A stretch of 64,000 nt of DNA from JBNPEO01 sp050490315. Lineage in GTDB: Bacteria > Actinomycetota > Actinomycetes > Actinomycetales > Micrococcaceae. The translations under genes and the position numbers were made by a program. The stretch covers positions 62,001 through 126,000 of the forward strand of contig NZ_JBNPEO010000005.1 in NCBI RefSeq assembly GCF_050490315.1. Direction: 5' to 3'. Shown in pieces: positions 23,217-32,427 of the stretch; position 1 is the stretch's first letter, and each line of letters starts with the position of its first letter. The notes under the pieces are model-generated. The model did no database searches, was not told where the DNA came from, and saw only the letters and a list, made by a program, of their open reading frames with translations.

Positions 23217-23744
23217 ATGAAGTCATCTGCAATCCATGTGGTCGTTATGGGCGTTGCCGGCGCAGGCAAGTCAACGATCGCTGAAGCGCTTTCCCAAGAA
23301 CTGGGCTGGGACATGGCCGAGGCCGATCAGTTCCACCCCGCTGAGAACATCAACAAGATGGAATCCGGCACCCCACTGACAGACGAGGACCGCTGGCCCT
23401 GGCTGCGTAGCATTCGTGACTGGATGAGCGCCGAGGCGAAGGCCGGGAAAAACACCGTCCTGACCTGCTCTGCCTTGAAGCACACCTACCGAGAATTGCT
23501 CTCTGAAGCCGAAGGCACAGTGGTGTTTGTTCACCTCGACGGTTCACCAGAGCTGCTGCGCGAACGGATGGGTGGGCGTGAAGGTCACTTTATGCCGCCC
23601 ACACTTCTGCCAAGCCAATTGGCCACCCTCGAACCGCTCACCGAGGCCGAACTGGCCCAAGGCAGTGTCCGTCTGGACATCTCCCAGAAGCCGGAAGCGA
23701 TCGTCAGTGCCGTCGTCGAACGTCTGAATCTTTCCGCGGCCTAA
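23217..23744 (+). CDS. gntK: Gluconokinase
   Basis: Phosphorylates D-gluconate to 6-phosphogluconate, feeding the pentose phosphate pathway. The 175-residue protein has the P-loop GVAGAGKSTIAEAL at residues ~12-20, the substrate region ADQFHPAENINKMESGTPLTDEDRWPW, and the LTCSALKHTYRELL motif typical of GntK. The start is ATG 23217 after GGAGG (23205-23209). Confidence 0.96.
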   Translation: MKSSAIHVVVMGVAGAGKSTIAEALSQELGWDMAEADQFHPAENINKMESGTPLTDEDRWPWLRSIRDWMSAEAKAGKNTVLTCSALKHTYRELLSEAEGTVVFVHLDGSPELLRERMGGREGHFMPPTLLPSQLATLEPLTEAELAQGSVRLDISQKPEAIVSAVVERLNLSAA

Positions 23745-23786
23745 AGCCGCTTTGCATCACCCACGAATCTGTTTCAAAGGAGAATC

Positions 23787-25190
23787 ATGACCATCGAAGG
23801 ATGGACTCAAACCCTGGGCGCTGGACCCTTGATGCTGATCGCTGCGGCGGCCATCATCGTCTTGCTGGTCCTCATCATCCGTTTCCGGGTGCACGCACTA
23901 CTTGCTCTTATTACCGTCAGCCTTGGCACGGCGTTCGCTACCGGAATCCCAGCGGACAAAGTTGTCAGTGTTCTAGTCAGCGGCTTCGGAACCACACTGG
24001 GTACTGTTGCCCTGCTGGTGGGTCTTGGCGTGATGCTGGGCCGGATTGTTGAAACCTCTGGCGGCGCCAAAGTTCTGGCCGACTACCTTATTGGTGTGTT
24101 CGGTGAAAAGCGGGCGCCCTTCGCTTTGGGTCTTGCCTCGCTGATCTTCGGCTTCCCCATCTTCTTCGACGCCGGGTTGGTAGTGATGCTCCCCGTGGTC
24201 TTCGCTGTGGCTCATCGCCTTGGGGGCGGTGTGCTCCGCTACGGCTTGCCCGCCGTTGGTGCTTTTTCCGTGATGCACGTGTTTTTGCCGCCGCACCCGG
24301 GGCCCGTTTCTGCCTCCGCAATTCTGGGCGCCAACGTTGGACTGGTAGTTATTGTGGGCCTGATCGCCGCGATTCCCACCTGGTACCTAACCTGCTACTT
24401 GTACGGTCTGTGGACCGGGCGCCGTTTGGTGCTGCCCGTTCCGGAAATTCTGGGACAGGCATCTGAAGAAGCCGAATCCAACCCTCCGCGCTTCAGCACC
24501 GTGGTGAGTGTCCTGCTGTTGCCTTTGGTTTTGATCTTCCTCAACACCGGGCTGAACACCTTGGCGTCCTCCCACGTTCTGCCTGATTCGGTCAAAGGCC
24601 AGGAATGGTTTCAGATCCTCCGCGCACTAGGTGACACCCCGGTTGCCTTGCTGATCTCGGTTTTTGTCGCTGTGCTGGTTCTTGGTGTTCGCCGCGGTTT
24701 GCACGGTGAGCGGCTCGAGCGCCTCTTGGAATCCTCATTGGGCCCGGTCTGCTCGGTTATTTTGATTACCGGTGCCGGTGGAATGTTCGGTGCTGTTCTG
24801 CGTACTTCCGGTATTGGCCAGGCTCTGGCTGATGTCCTTGGTGATGCTGGTATTCCGCTGATTTTGGCCGGTTTCCTGATCTCCTCGATCCTGCGTATTG
24901 CACAGGGTTCGGCAACCGTTGCATTAACTACCACCGCTGGTTTGATTGCCCCGGCAGTTGCTACCGCCGGATTCGATGGCATGCAGCTGGCCGCCCTGGT
25001 TATTGCTGTTGCCGCCGGATCTGTTGTTGCGTCACACGTGAACGACGCCGGCTTCTGGATGGTTGGCCGCTTCTTTGGAATGGACGTCAAAACCACACTG
25101 AAGACGTGGACTGTAATGGAAACCCTGATCGGTGTGATGGGCTTCGCCATTGCAGCTTTGGTGTTTGTTCTTGCAGGTCTGGGCGGATAA
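23787..25190 (+). CDS. gntP: Gluconate:H+ symporter, GntP family
   Basis: A 467-residue permease with about 12-14 membrane helices. GntP features include GLGVMLGRIVETSGGAKVLA, FGFPIFFDAGLVVMLPVVF, LPPHPGPVSASAILGA and VASHVNDAGFWMVGRFF. ATG 23787 follows AAAGGAG. It lies 42 bases after gntK, in one operon controlled by the divergent gntR. Confidence 0.96.
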   Translation: MTIEGWTQTLGAGPLMLIAAAAIIVLLVLIIRFRVHALLALITVSLGTAFATGIPADKVVSVLVSGFGTTLGTVALLVGLGVMLGRIVETSGGAKVLADYLIGVFGEKRAPFALGLASLIFGFPIFFDAGLVVMLPVVFAVAHRLGGGVLRYGLPAVGAFSVMHVFLPPHPGPVSASAILGANVGLVVIVGLIAAIPTWYLTCYLYGLWTGRRLVLPVPEILGQASEEAESNPPRFSTVVSVLLLPLVLIFLNTGLNTLASSHVLPDSVKGQEWFQILRALGDTPVALLISVFVAVLVLGVRRGLHGERLERLLESSLGPVCSVILITGAGGMFGAVLRTSGIGQALADVLGDAGIPLILAGFLISSILRIAQGSATVALTTTAGLIAPAVATAGFDGMQLAALVIAVAAGSVVASHVNDAGFWMVGRFFGMDVKTTLKTWTVMETLIGVMGFAIAALVFVLAGLGG

Positions 25191-25213
25191 GCACCTGGCG
25201 CGACTGCCTTGAA

Positions 25214-25250
25214 CGGATAGGGCCCGCTAAGGTGATGTGGGCCCTATCCG
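25214..25250 (+). terminator. Stem-loop after gntP
   Basis: CGGATAGGGCCC (25214-25225) pairs perfectly with GGGCCCTATCCG (25239-25250). No T-run follows, as is common in actinobacteria. Confidence 0.75.
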
Positions 25251-25397
25251 CTAAACTTGCTAGGTAAGAGCCCCTAGCCTCTTGCATCGGTACACGCAGC
25301 AGCGTGAGCGCCGGCGGACATGGGGGCGTTTTTATGTACGGCGCTGATCTGCAGCCAGCTGACTGTGGTTCGGCCCGTGAATCTGGGGGAGGATCCC

Positions 25398-26687
25398 ATG
25401 CCAGCTATCGTGATCGTTGGAGCCCAATGGGGCGACGAAGGAAAAGGCAAGGCTACTGACCTGCTCGGCGGCCGTGTTGACTACGTGGTCAAACCAAACG
25501 GTGGAAACAACGCCGGGCATACCGTCGTCGTAGGCGGCGAGAAGTACGAGCTCAAGCTCCTTCCTGCCGGTATCCTCAGCCCCAACGCGGTGCCCATCAT
25601 TGGCAACGGTTGTGTAGTGAACCTCGAGGCGCTCTTTGAAGAAATCGATGGGCTGCAGGCCCGTGGCGCTGACACTTCTAAGCTGCGCGTCTCGGCTAAC
25701 GCCCACTTGGTTGCTCCGTACCACCAGACGCTGGACAAGGTGACCGAACGCTTCCTCGGCAAGCGCGCCATCGGCACCACGGGCCGTGGCATTGGCCCCG
25801 CCTACATGGACAAGGTGGCCCGCTTGGGTATCCGTGTTCAGGACGTTTTTGACGAGTCCATCCTGCGCCAAAAGGTTGAAGGCTCTCTCAAGCAAAAGAA
25901 CGAACTCCTGGTCAAGGTGTACAACCGCCGGGACATTGATGTCGAAGAGATTGTGGAATACTTCCTCAGCTTCGCGGACCGACTGCGCCCCTTGGTCATT
26001 GACAGCACCTATGTACTCAACAAGGCACTGGACGAGGGCAAGGTTGTGTTGATGGAAGGCGGGCAGGCCACATTCCTGGACGTTGACCACGGCACCTACC
26101 CGTTCGTCACCTCCTCGAACCCCACCGCCGGTGGCGCGTCGGTTGGCTCGGGCATCGGCCCAACCCGCATCTCCCGCTCGATCGGCATCATCAAGGCTTA
26201 CACCACTCGTGTTGGCGCCGGCCCGTTCCCCACGGAGCTATTTGACGAGATGGGCTTGTACCTGCAGAAGACCGGTGGCGAATTCGGTGTGAACACCGGC
26301 CGCCCGCGCCGCTGTGGTTGGTACGACGCCGTGCTGGCACGCCACGCGTCGCGGGTGAACGGTTTCACGGACTACTTCGTGACCAAGCTGGACGTGCTCA
26401 CCGGTATTAAGCAGATCCCCGTGTGCGTGGCCTACGACGTTGACGGTGTGCGCCACGACGAAATGCCGATGACGCAGACCGAGTTCCACCATGCCAAGCC
26501 GATCTTTGAATACTTTGATGGCTGGACCGAGGACATTACGGGGGCCCGCACTCTCGAGGATCTCCCCGAGAATGCTCGCAACTATGTGCTGGCTCTCGAG
26601 AAGCTCTCCGGAACCCGCTTCTCCGCAATCGGTGTGGGACCGGACCGCGACCAGACCATTGTGGTTCACGACCTCATCAACGACTAG
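25398..26687 (+). CDS. purA: Adenylosuccinate synthetase
   Basis: Makes adenylosuccinate from IMP, aspartate and GTP, the first committed AMP step. The 429 residues show the P-loop-like GAQWGDEGKGKATDLL at residues ~8-23, the catalytic His in NNAGHTVV, the IMP segment TTGRGIGPAYMDK, and GVNTGRPRRCGWYD. I start at ATG 25398 behind GGGGGAGGA; the frame is open upstream but MPAIVIVGAQWGDEG is the family N-terminus. Confidence 0.98.
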   Translation: MPAIVIVGAQWGDEGKGKATDLLGGRVDYVVKPNGGNNAGHTVVVGGEKYELKLLPAGILSPNAVPIIGNGCVVNLEALFEEIDGLQARGADTSKLRVSANAHLVAPYHQTLDKVTERFLGKRAIGTTGRGIGPAYMDKVARLGIRVQDVFDESILRQKVEGSLKQKNELLVKVYNRRDIDVEEIVEYFLSFADRLRPLVIDSTYVLNKALDEGKVVLMEGGQATFLDVDHGTYPFVTSSNPTAGGASVGSGIGPTRISRSIGIIKAYTTRVGAGPFPTELFDEMGLYLQKTGGEFGVNTGRPRRCGWYDAVLARHASRVNGFTDYFVTKLDVLTGIKQIPVCVAYDVDGVRHDEMPMTQTEFHHAKPIFEYFDGWTEDITGARTLEDLPENARNYVLALEKLSGTRFSAIGVGPDRDQTIVVHDLIND

Positions 26688-26700
26688 CACAGACCCTTAT

Positions 26701-26736
26701 CAAACCCTCTGTAGCCACTTGGCTGCGGAGGGTTTG
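26701..26736 (+). terminator. Stem-loop after purA
   Basis: CAAACCCTC (26701-26709) pairs with GAGGGTTTG (26728-26736), 14 bases after the purA stop. Confidence 0.75.
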
Positions 26737-26784
26737 ACGTAGACGTGGTGGAATACTCCCTAGTGGCTCGCTGTTTGACCAGCT

Positions 26785-27711
26785 ATGAAGGCAATTACAT
26801 ACAGCAAATACGGAAACCCTGACGTTCTTGAACTCACAGAGCAGCCACTTCCCAAAGTTGGGCCTGGAATGGTTCTGGTAAAGGTCAAAGCCGCCTCGGT
26901 CAACCCAGTGGACTGGAAGATCATGGCCGGATACCTTGACCCGCTGATGGACATCCAGTTCCCTGCAATCCCCGGCTGGGACGTGGCAGGCGTGGTGGAA
27001 TCGGTAGGTATTGACGCCCCCAACTTCAAGCCCGGCCAGGAAGTAATCTCCTATGGACGCAAGGACTTTGTCCAAGGCGGTAGCTTTGCCGAATACATTG
27101 CCTTGCCCGAGCGGCTCCTTGCCCCCAAGCCCACAACTCTGGACTGGAACGAATCCGCCGGCCTCCCACTTGCAGGGCTAACCGCCTTCCAAGTCCTTCG
27201 CCGATTAGGTTTGAAATCCGGAGAAACCTTACTGATTCATGGCGGCGCGGGTGGCGTTGGATCGCTCGGCATCCAAATTGCCAAGGCCATGGGCGCCCAC
27301 GTGATTGCAACCGCGTCGGAAAAGAACCACGGCTACCTGCGCGAACTCGGTGCCGAGCCTGTCACTTACGGTGAAGGCCTCGCCGAACGTGTGCGTGCAC
27401 TCAGCCCCAACGGCGCCGACGTTGTTGCGGACTTCGCTGGTGGAAACCTCGAAGCGACGCTCGCCGTGTTGGTCCAGGGTGGACGCCATGCCTCGATTGC
27501 CGATGCCGAGGTGGAAGCCCACGGCGGCACCTGGATGTGGGTCAATCCGGTGGGCTCAGATCTGGAGGAACTCGTCACGATGGTTGATGAACTCGGGCTA
27601 CGCCTAGAAGTAGCCAAGTCCTTCCCGCTCGATCAGGCAGCAGACGCTTTTCGACTGAACATGGACGGTCACACTCGGGGCAAGATCATTCTGACTGTCG
27701 ACGCCGAATAG
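26785..27711 (+). CDS. NADP-dependent zinc-independent alcohol/quinone oxidoreductase
   Basis: A 308-residue medium-chain dehydrogenase/reductase of the quinone oxidoreductase (zeta-crystallin-like) branch. Seen: N-terminal GroES-like domain (VKVKAASVNPVDWKIMAGY, FPAIPGWDVAGVVESVG), then a Rossmann domain with LIHGGAGGVGSLGIQIAKAMGAHVIATAS (GxGxxG-like nucleotide loop). No zinc-ligand cysteines are seen. It likely reduces quinones or enones with NADPH; the true substrate is unknown. Confidence 0.85.
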   Translation: MKAITYSKYGNPDVLELTEQPLPKVGPGMVLVKVKAASVNPVDWKIMAGYLDPLMDIQFPAIPGWDVAGVVESVGIDAPNFKPGQEVISYGRKDFVQGGSFAEYIALPERLLAPKPTTLDWNESAGLPLAGLTAFQVLRRLGLKSGETLLIHGGAGGVGSLGIQIAKAMGAHVIATASEKNHGYLRELGAEPVTYGEGLAERVRALSPNGADVVADFAGGNLEATLAVLVQGGRHASIADAEVEAHGGTWMWVNPVGSDLEELVTMVDELGLRLEVAKSFPLDQAADAFRLNMDGHTRGKIILTVDAE

Positions 27712-27840
27712 GACCGCACCGTAGGACTCCAGTACGCGCGGCGCCGGTAACTGCCCCACGTGGGTGAGGAACCGGCGTCGTGCTGTGCTTGTTGAAGCAC
27801 TAGCGCCAAAACCGTCAGATCATGGAGGTAGCCTTTCCCT

Positions 27841-28266
27841 ATGGCACATCAAAATGACCCAGCAGTTATCCAACGGCTTATGCGCACCAAGGGGCGTTGG
27901 GCAATCGTTGGGTTGAGCAACAACGAATGGCGGGCGGCATACGACGTCTCCTTAACTGTGCGGGACAAGCTGGGCATGGACATCATTCCCATCAACCAGG
28001 CAGGCGTAGACGTTCACGGGGAGAAGGGTTACAAATCCCTCGCTGACATTCCCGCTGACCAGCAACCCATCGACGTCGTTGAGTGTTTTGTGAACTCCCA
28101 ACGAGTGGGAGCTGTGGTGGACCAAGCAATCGCCGTGGGTGCAAAAGCAGTTTGGTTGCAGCTCGGTGTTATTGATGAGGACGCAGCCCAGCGAGCCAAG
28201 GACGCCGGTCTGGACGTAGTGATGGACGAATGCCCGGATAGGGTTATCCACCGCACTGGCCTCTAG
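27841..28266 (+). CDS. CoA-binding domain protein (YccU-like)
   Basis: A 141-residue single Rossmann-type CoA-binding domain: WAIVGLSNNEWRAAYDV at the nucleotide loop, IIPINQ, then AVWLQLGVIDEDAAQRAKDAGLDVVMDECPDRVI. Such stand-alone domains resemble the N-terminal part of succinyl-CoA ligase, but their role is unclear. ATG 27841 follows GGAGG at some distance. The downstream gene starts 9 bases after it. Confidence 0.85.
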   Translation: MAHQNDPAVIQRLMRTKGRWAIVGLSNNEWRAAYDVSLTVRDKLGMDIIPINQAGVDVHGEKGYKSLADIPADQQPIDVVECFVNSQRVGAVVDQAIAVGAKAVWLQLGVIDEDAAQRAKDAGLDVVMDECPDRVIHRTGL

Positions 28267-28275
28267 GAACAGTCT

Positions 28276-28668
28276 ATGGACGCTGCCGCGCTCCGAGCCT
28301 TCTGCCTGACTCTGCCGGGCGCTTTTGAGGACTACCCCTTTGGGCCAGAGACTGCCGTATATAAGGTGGGCGCCGCCGTTGACGGGGACAAGCACCCGCC
28401 AAAAGTTTTTGCCCTCAGCGCGTTGCGGGCCTCACCGTTGAGTGTGAGCCTCAAATGCGAACCCGTGCTTGCGCAGCAATTGCGGCAAGCTCATCCGCAG
28501 ATCACCGGCGCGTTCCACCTGAACAAAAAACACTGGAATGGTGTGATCTTAGACGGTCTCCCGGACGCCATGATTCGGGACATGGTAGAAGATTCTTATG
28601 ACTTGGTGGTGGCGTCGCTACCACGCCGCCAGCGTGAACAACTCGGCTGGAGCCGTTTGAGCCGTTAG
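28276..28668 (+). CDS. MmcQ/YjbR-family protein
   Basis: A 130-residue protein with the CyaY-like fold of the MmcQ/YjbR family: FCLTLPGAFEDYPFGPETAVYKVG at the N-terminus, VSLKCEPVLAQQLR in the middle, and KKHWNGVILDGLPDAMIRDMVEDSYDLVVASLPRRQR at the end. Members are annotated as DNA-binding on structural grounds; the biological role is not settled. Probably cotranscribed with the CoA-binding gene. Confidence 0.88.
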   Translation: MDAAALRAFCLTLPGAFEDYPFGPETAVYKVGAAVDGDKHPPKVFALSALRASPLSVSLKCEPVLAQQLRQAHPQITGAFHLNKKHWNGVILDGLPDAMIRDMVEDSYDLVVASLPRRQREQLGWSRLSR

Positions 28669-28739
28669 ATTGGCATTGACCGGTATTGAATTGACCCACA
28701 TCTCAACTGACCACGGCCACAAGCTGAGCGGGAGCGATC

Positions 28740-29369
28740 ATGTTGAACCAAAAAACCCTTGACGATCTTTGGAATTTTTCCGATCCGGCCGCCTCCGAGG
28801 AACACTTCCGGCAGGCGCTCACAAGCACAGAATACGACGACGGCGAGCGGGCCGAGCTTGCTACGCAGCTAGGGCGCGCCATCGGGTTGCAAGGCCGCTA
28901 CGAAGAAGCGGACATGTACCTGGACTCAATCGAGGGCGCCGAGGAAGATCCGACGATCGGCGTGCGGATCTTGCTGGAACGGGGCAGGGTTCTGAACTCC
29001 TCCGGTCAGGCCGCAATGGCAGTTCCCTTGTTTGAACAGGCTGCCGAACTGGGCGATCACCTCGGCGAAGAATTCTTGGCCGTGGACGCGCTCCATATGC
29101 TCGCGATTGCCGATGCCGAGCACTGCGAGTTGTGGACCCGCAGTGCCATTGAGTACGCCTCCACTGTGACTGACCAGCAGACCAAGCGCTGGCTGATTGT
29201 TTTGCACAACAACCTTGGCTGGCATCTCAGCGACGGCAAAGAGTTCACCAAGGCGCTCGTGGAATTTCAGCTTGCAGAGCAATGGGCACAACGGCTCGGC
29301 ACACCCAAACAGCAAGAGCTGGCCGCTGCGGCAGTGGCACAGTGTGCGGAGGCGGTAGATCACGCCTAG
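28740..29369 (+). CDS. Tetratricopeptide-repeat protein
   Basis: A 209-residue helical protein with about four TPR-like helix pairs (AELATQLGRAIGLQGRYEEADMYLD, RILLERGRVLNSSGQAAMAVPLFEQA, IVLHNNLGWHLSDGKEFTKALVEFQLA). It has no signal peptide and is probably cytoplasmic and scaffold-like. It belongs to the family whose decayed fragment may be present at 11391-11666, though the two are not obviously the same gene. It converges with the LuxR regulator gene. Confidence 0.75.
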   Translation: MLNQKTLDDLWNFSDPAASEEHFRQALTSTEYDDGERAELATQLGRAIGLQGRYEEADMYLDSIEGAEEDPTIGVRILLERGRVLNSSGQAAMAVPLFEQAAELGDHLGEEFLAVDALHMLAIADAEHCELWTRSAIEYASTVTDQQTKRWLIVLHNNLGWHLSDGKEFTKALVEFQLAEQWAQRLGTPKQQELAAAAVAQCAEAVDHA

Positions 29370-29418
29370 ACCGCTGGTGGTCTTACCCGGTTTTGGGATG
29401 CGTTTGGGCCAACGACTG

Positions 29419-32037
29419 TTAGGCCAGTAGTGCAGCTACCTCTGCCAACTCTTCGCGAGATGAGACGTCCAATTTGATAAACAAGCGATAGAGGTGCCCT
29501 TCTACGGTGCGCAAGGAGACGTTCAGGAGGTCTGCGATATCCCGGTTTCCATGACCGGCGCGGACCAGATCGGTGATTTGTTTCTCGCGTGCAGTAAGTT
29601 TCGGGATGTCGGTGTTGGTAAACCACGGAGAATCGACGTCTGGGATTTCGTTGCGCATGGCCACAAGGCGCTGAGTTGCACGGCGAGCCCGTTCTGATCG
29701 TTTGGCTGCGTCAAATGCTGAAATGGCCATGGACTGGAGTTCTGCTGCTAGCAAGACGTAGCCACGTTCGTGGGCGTGCACGGCAGCCTCCTCCAAATTC
29801 GTGCCGCTTTTGCTGGCAACAGCGGAGGCGAAGGTCCGGAAGAGGCTCGCTCGCCGTCCTTCCATGGATTCAGCTAATTCCACAAAGCGCGGCAGCGATT
29901 CCGTGTGACGCAGCCGAATTAGAAGTTCGTGAATGGTTAGTTCAACGCTGCGCAAACCTAGTTCGCGTGACCGTTTGGCCAGTGTTTGTAGTTGTAGCGA
30001 GGCATCAAATGTGGATGTCAGAAGGCTCTCCGCGGCCACTGACATCGCTTGGGCTTCGAGTTCGCGCACCACACCAGAGCGACGGTGGTACTGCTCCAGT
30101 TCATCAAGGTGGGAGCGTGCAGCTTCATGTTGACCGCTCGCAGCCTGTGAGTAGGCTAGGTGGCTCAGAGCGGTGCCAAGCATCTGCCAGGGATCGTAAC
30201 CCCTTAAGGAAGCGGCAGCTGCGGTCAGCTCTTCAGCTGCTTCAGCGAGTCGTCCCTCGTGGATAAACGCAATACCAATTCCTAGGTGCTTGAGACCACC
30301 GATTGGTAGCTCGATGCTGTAATTTTCGGGTTCTTCCCTATGAAGCAAGTGCCGCGCAGAGGCAAAATCACCCTCATTGAGGAAATTCACGGCTGATCTA
30401 GTGAGTATGTAGATCGCAGTGTGGGGACTTACGTGCCTTTGGCGCCCGATCGCCGCTAAAGCCGCTCTGGCCATGCCTGAGGCCGCAAGGACGTCTCCGG
30501 TTTCGGAGAGAATTTCGGACAAACTCACGGAGGCCATAGCCTCCGCCACTGGACTAAGGTCGGCCGGGGCAGCCAGAAGCTTCTCGAACGATTCTCTGGC
30601 TGCGTCTAGGTGGCCAAGGCTAAGATGAGCCATCGCCAGAACAATGCGCGATGCTTGGGCTATACCTGAGTTTGACTCTGCAGCCTCCGGGAAGCGGTCA
30701 AAATACAGGCGTTCTACGCGTTCAAGTTTCTCCTCGCCGTCTTTGGACGGTAATTGGGCGTGCAAGGTAGCGGTCAACGCGCGCAGACCATCAACGGCAC
30801 TTGTAGCGATCTCAAGGGCGGCTATGCCCAACTGCTCTGCCTGGAGATAATCGTTGTGGTAGACCAACGCCTGTGCCTGTTCGGCGAGGGCCGCAGCCCT
30901 CAGCGGACCGTCTACCGCAGCCGTGGCAATGCGTAACGCATCGTCGCTGTACAACTCATGGTTGGCCATTCTGGCGGCGATGATGAGTTTTTGGTCGGAT
31001 GGGAGTATGCCGCAGTCGAGCCCCCATGTGACGTCGCGAATTTTGCCCTTGAAATCTTTGGTTTTCCATGGATCGTAAACTTGGGCGAGTTCGTGACGGT
31101 AGCTCTGCGAGCGTCCAATCGGGACTAGCTGGCGAATCATGCCACTGTGTGCCCTATTCGCCATTTGGACGATGGGTTCCCCCGAAGCATCGATCTTTAA
31201 TTGCCCAGATTCTTGAAGTGCGTCTAATGCTGCGCTGTTGACCAACTTGTTGAGGTCGCACAAGCGGACGCGGCCAGCAAGGGCAACCAGTTCAATGATT
31301 TTGCGTTCAGCCGGATTCATTGCGGCCAGGTCCGCATTAATGATTTCCGTTAGTTCCCCGCCGTAGCGTCCGGTTGGATGATCTAGAACCCACCAGCCGT
31401 CGTCACAACGTAGCGATCCCTCCTCAAGCGCGCCGGCAACCAGGCCACTCAGAGCCATTGGGCTTCCACCGGCTCGGCGCAGTAAGTAGTTCCCAGCACC
31501 GTGAGAGAGCCGCCCCCCAGTCATGCTCAGAATGAGATCGAAACCCTCATTCTGAGTCAGTGGGCCTACTTGGAAACGAGTGAGCAGACCATCGCGCCAT
31601 AGCTGGGTCAGAGCTGTTTCTCGACTGAGGTTTCGTTGAGCCATGATCACTTGGCAATTGCCAGCCAGTACGGCCTGGGCGATGACTGCGCTGCTCTCTT
31701 GGTCGACGAGAGATGCGTTATCAATGACGATCAGAGTGCGACGGCCTTGGTGGGCTGTTTCCCGGATCCTGCCCATGATCGTGGCTAAGGCTTCGTGGAA
31801 CGTTATGGCGCTGCCTTCTCCGTGACCAATGATTGCAGCGACGGTCCCAAATGGTAGGGGAGTCAATGATCGGCTGGGGAAGAGCTGAATGACTTCGTAC
31901 TCGGCAGCCAGAATAGTCCGTAGCGCGTTGAGTACACGAGTCTTTCCAAAGCCGGTGTCGCCAACCAGTAAAGCGCCGTAGGTTTTGCCCGCGCGCACAT
32001 GGCTGAGAAGTTCACCTACCAAGGCACTTCTAGTCAC
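29419..32037 (-). CDS. Large ATP-binding LuxR-family (LAL) regulator
   Basis: An ~872-residue transcription factor. An N-terminal STAND/AAA-type ATPase has Walker A GDTGFGKTRVL and a Walker B-like TLIVIDNASLVD. A long helical middle of TPR-like repeats follows, and a C-terminal LuxR helix-turn-helix (LTAREKQITDLVRAGHGNRDIADLLNVSLRTVEGHLYRLFIKL). The layout matches MalT/LAL regulators, in which a sugar or other ligand triggers oligomerisation. It is divergent from the ngcEFG operon and may activate it. The start is GTG 32037 behind GGGGG; TTG 32049 is an alternative. Confidence 0.85.
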   Translation of the reverse strand: MTRSALVGELLSHVRAGKTYGALLVGDTGFGKTRVLNALRTILAAEYEVIQLFPSRSLTPLPFGTVAAIIGHGEGSAITFHEALATIMGRIRETAHQGRRTLIVIDNASLVDQESSAVIAQAVLAGNCQVIMAQRNLSRETALTQLWRDGLLTRFQVGPLTQNEGFDLILSMTGGRLSHGAGNYLLRRAGGSPMALSGLVAGALEEGSLRCDDGWWVLDHPTGRYGGELTEIINADLAAMNPAERKIIELVALAGRVRLCDLNKLVNSAALDALQESGQLKIDASGEPIVQMANRAHSGMIRQLVPIGRSQSYRHELAQVYDPWKTKDFKGKIRDVTWGLDCGILPSDQKLIIAARMANHELYSDDALRIATAAVDGPLRAAALAEQAQALVYHNDYLQAEQLGIAALEIATSAVDGLRALTATLHAQLPSKDGEEKLERVERLYFDRFPEAAESNSGIAQASRIVLAMAHLSLGHLDAARESFEKLLAAPADLSPVAEAMASVSLSEILSETGDVLAASGMARAALAAIGRQRHVSPHTAIYILTRSAVNFLNEGDFASARHLLHREEPENYSIELPIGGLKHLGIGIAFIHEGRLAEAAEELTAAAASLRGYDPWQMLGTALSHLAYSQAASGQHEAARSHLDELEQYHRRSGVVRELEAQAMSVAAESLLTSTFDASLQLQTLAKRSRELGLRSVELTIHELLIRLRHTESLPRFVELAESMEGRRASLFRTFASAVASKSGTNLEEAAVHAHERGYVLLAAELQSMAISAFDAAKRSERARRATQRLVAMRNEIPDVDSPWFTNTDIPKLTAREKQITDLVRAGHGNRDIADLLNVSLRTVEGHLYRLFIKLDVSSREELAEVAALLA

Positions 32038-32049
32038 CGAGACCCCCAA

Positions 32050-32427
32050 GTCTTCTAGCTATCAACCATAGGGAGTCCGCGACGGAAACGTCAGGAAATA
32101 GAACTGGCTATGTGATATCTAGAGGCATTTTACGGCACGCAGATGGGAGGCAGAGCAAACGGTTGACGGTAGGCCTCGTTTGAGTGTCGGTTGAGGTTTT
32201 CCTCTGGCAATTGACCGGGGAAAAGACCATGATGACAATCGGCATGTGATGCCCGTTACATGTTGTTAATGAAAGAATGTGATTGAAACTCCCTTGAAAT
32301 GTTGCGTTTCGAGCATACTTGGTGTTGTATATCACACAGGCGGTGGCGTCGTTTTGACTCCCCAAATGCGAGGGCGGACCGTTCTTACGCCCCCAAAAGC
32401 TCTCATCAGTCATCGGAAGGTAACGAT
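32050..32427. promoter_or_regulatory. Divergent control region between LAL regulator and sugar ABC operon
   Basis: These 378 bases contain no gene. They are AT-richer than the neighbours. I see a perfect palindrome GGCAT-GTG-ATGCC at 32241-32253, a possible regulator-binding site, and AT-rich segments (TTGTTAATGAAAG, TTGTATATCACAC) that could hold the ngcE promoter. No convincing -35/-10 pair stands out. Confidence 0.4.
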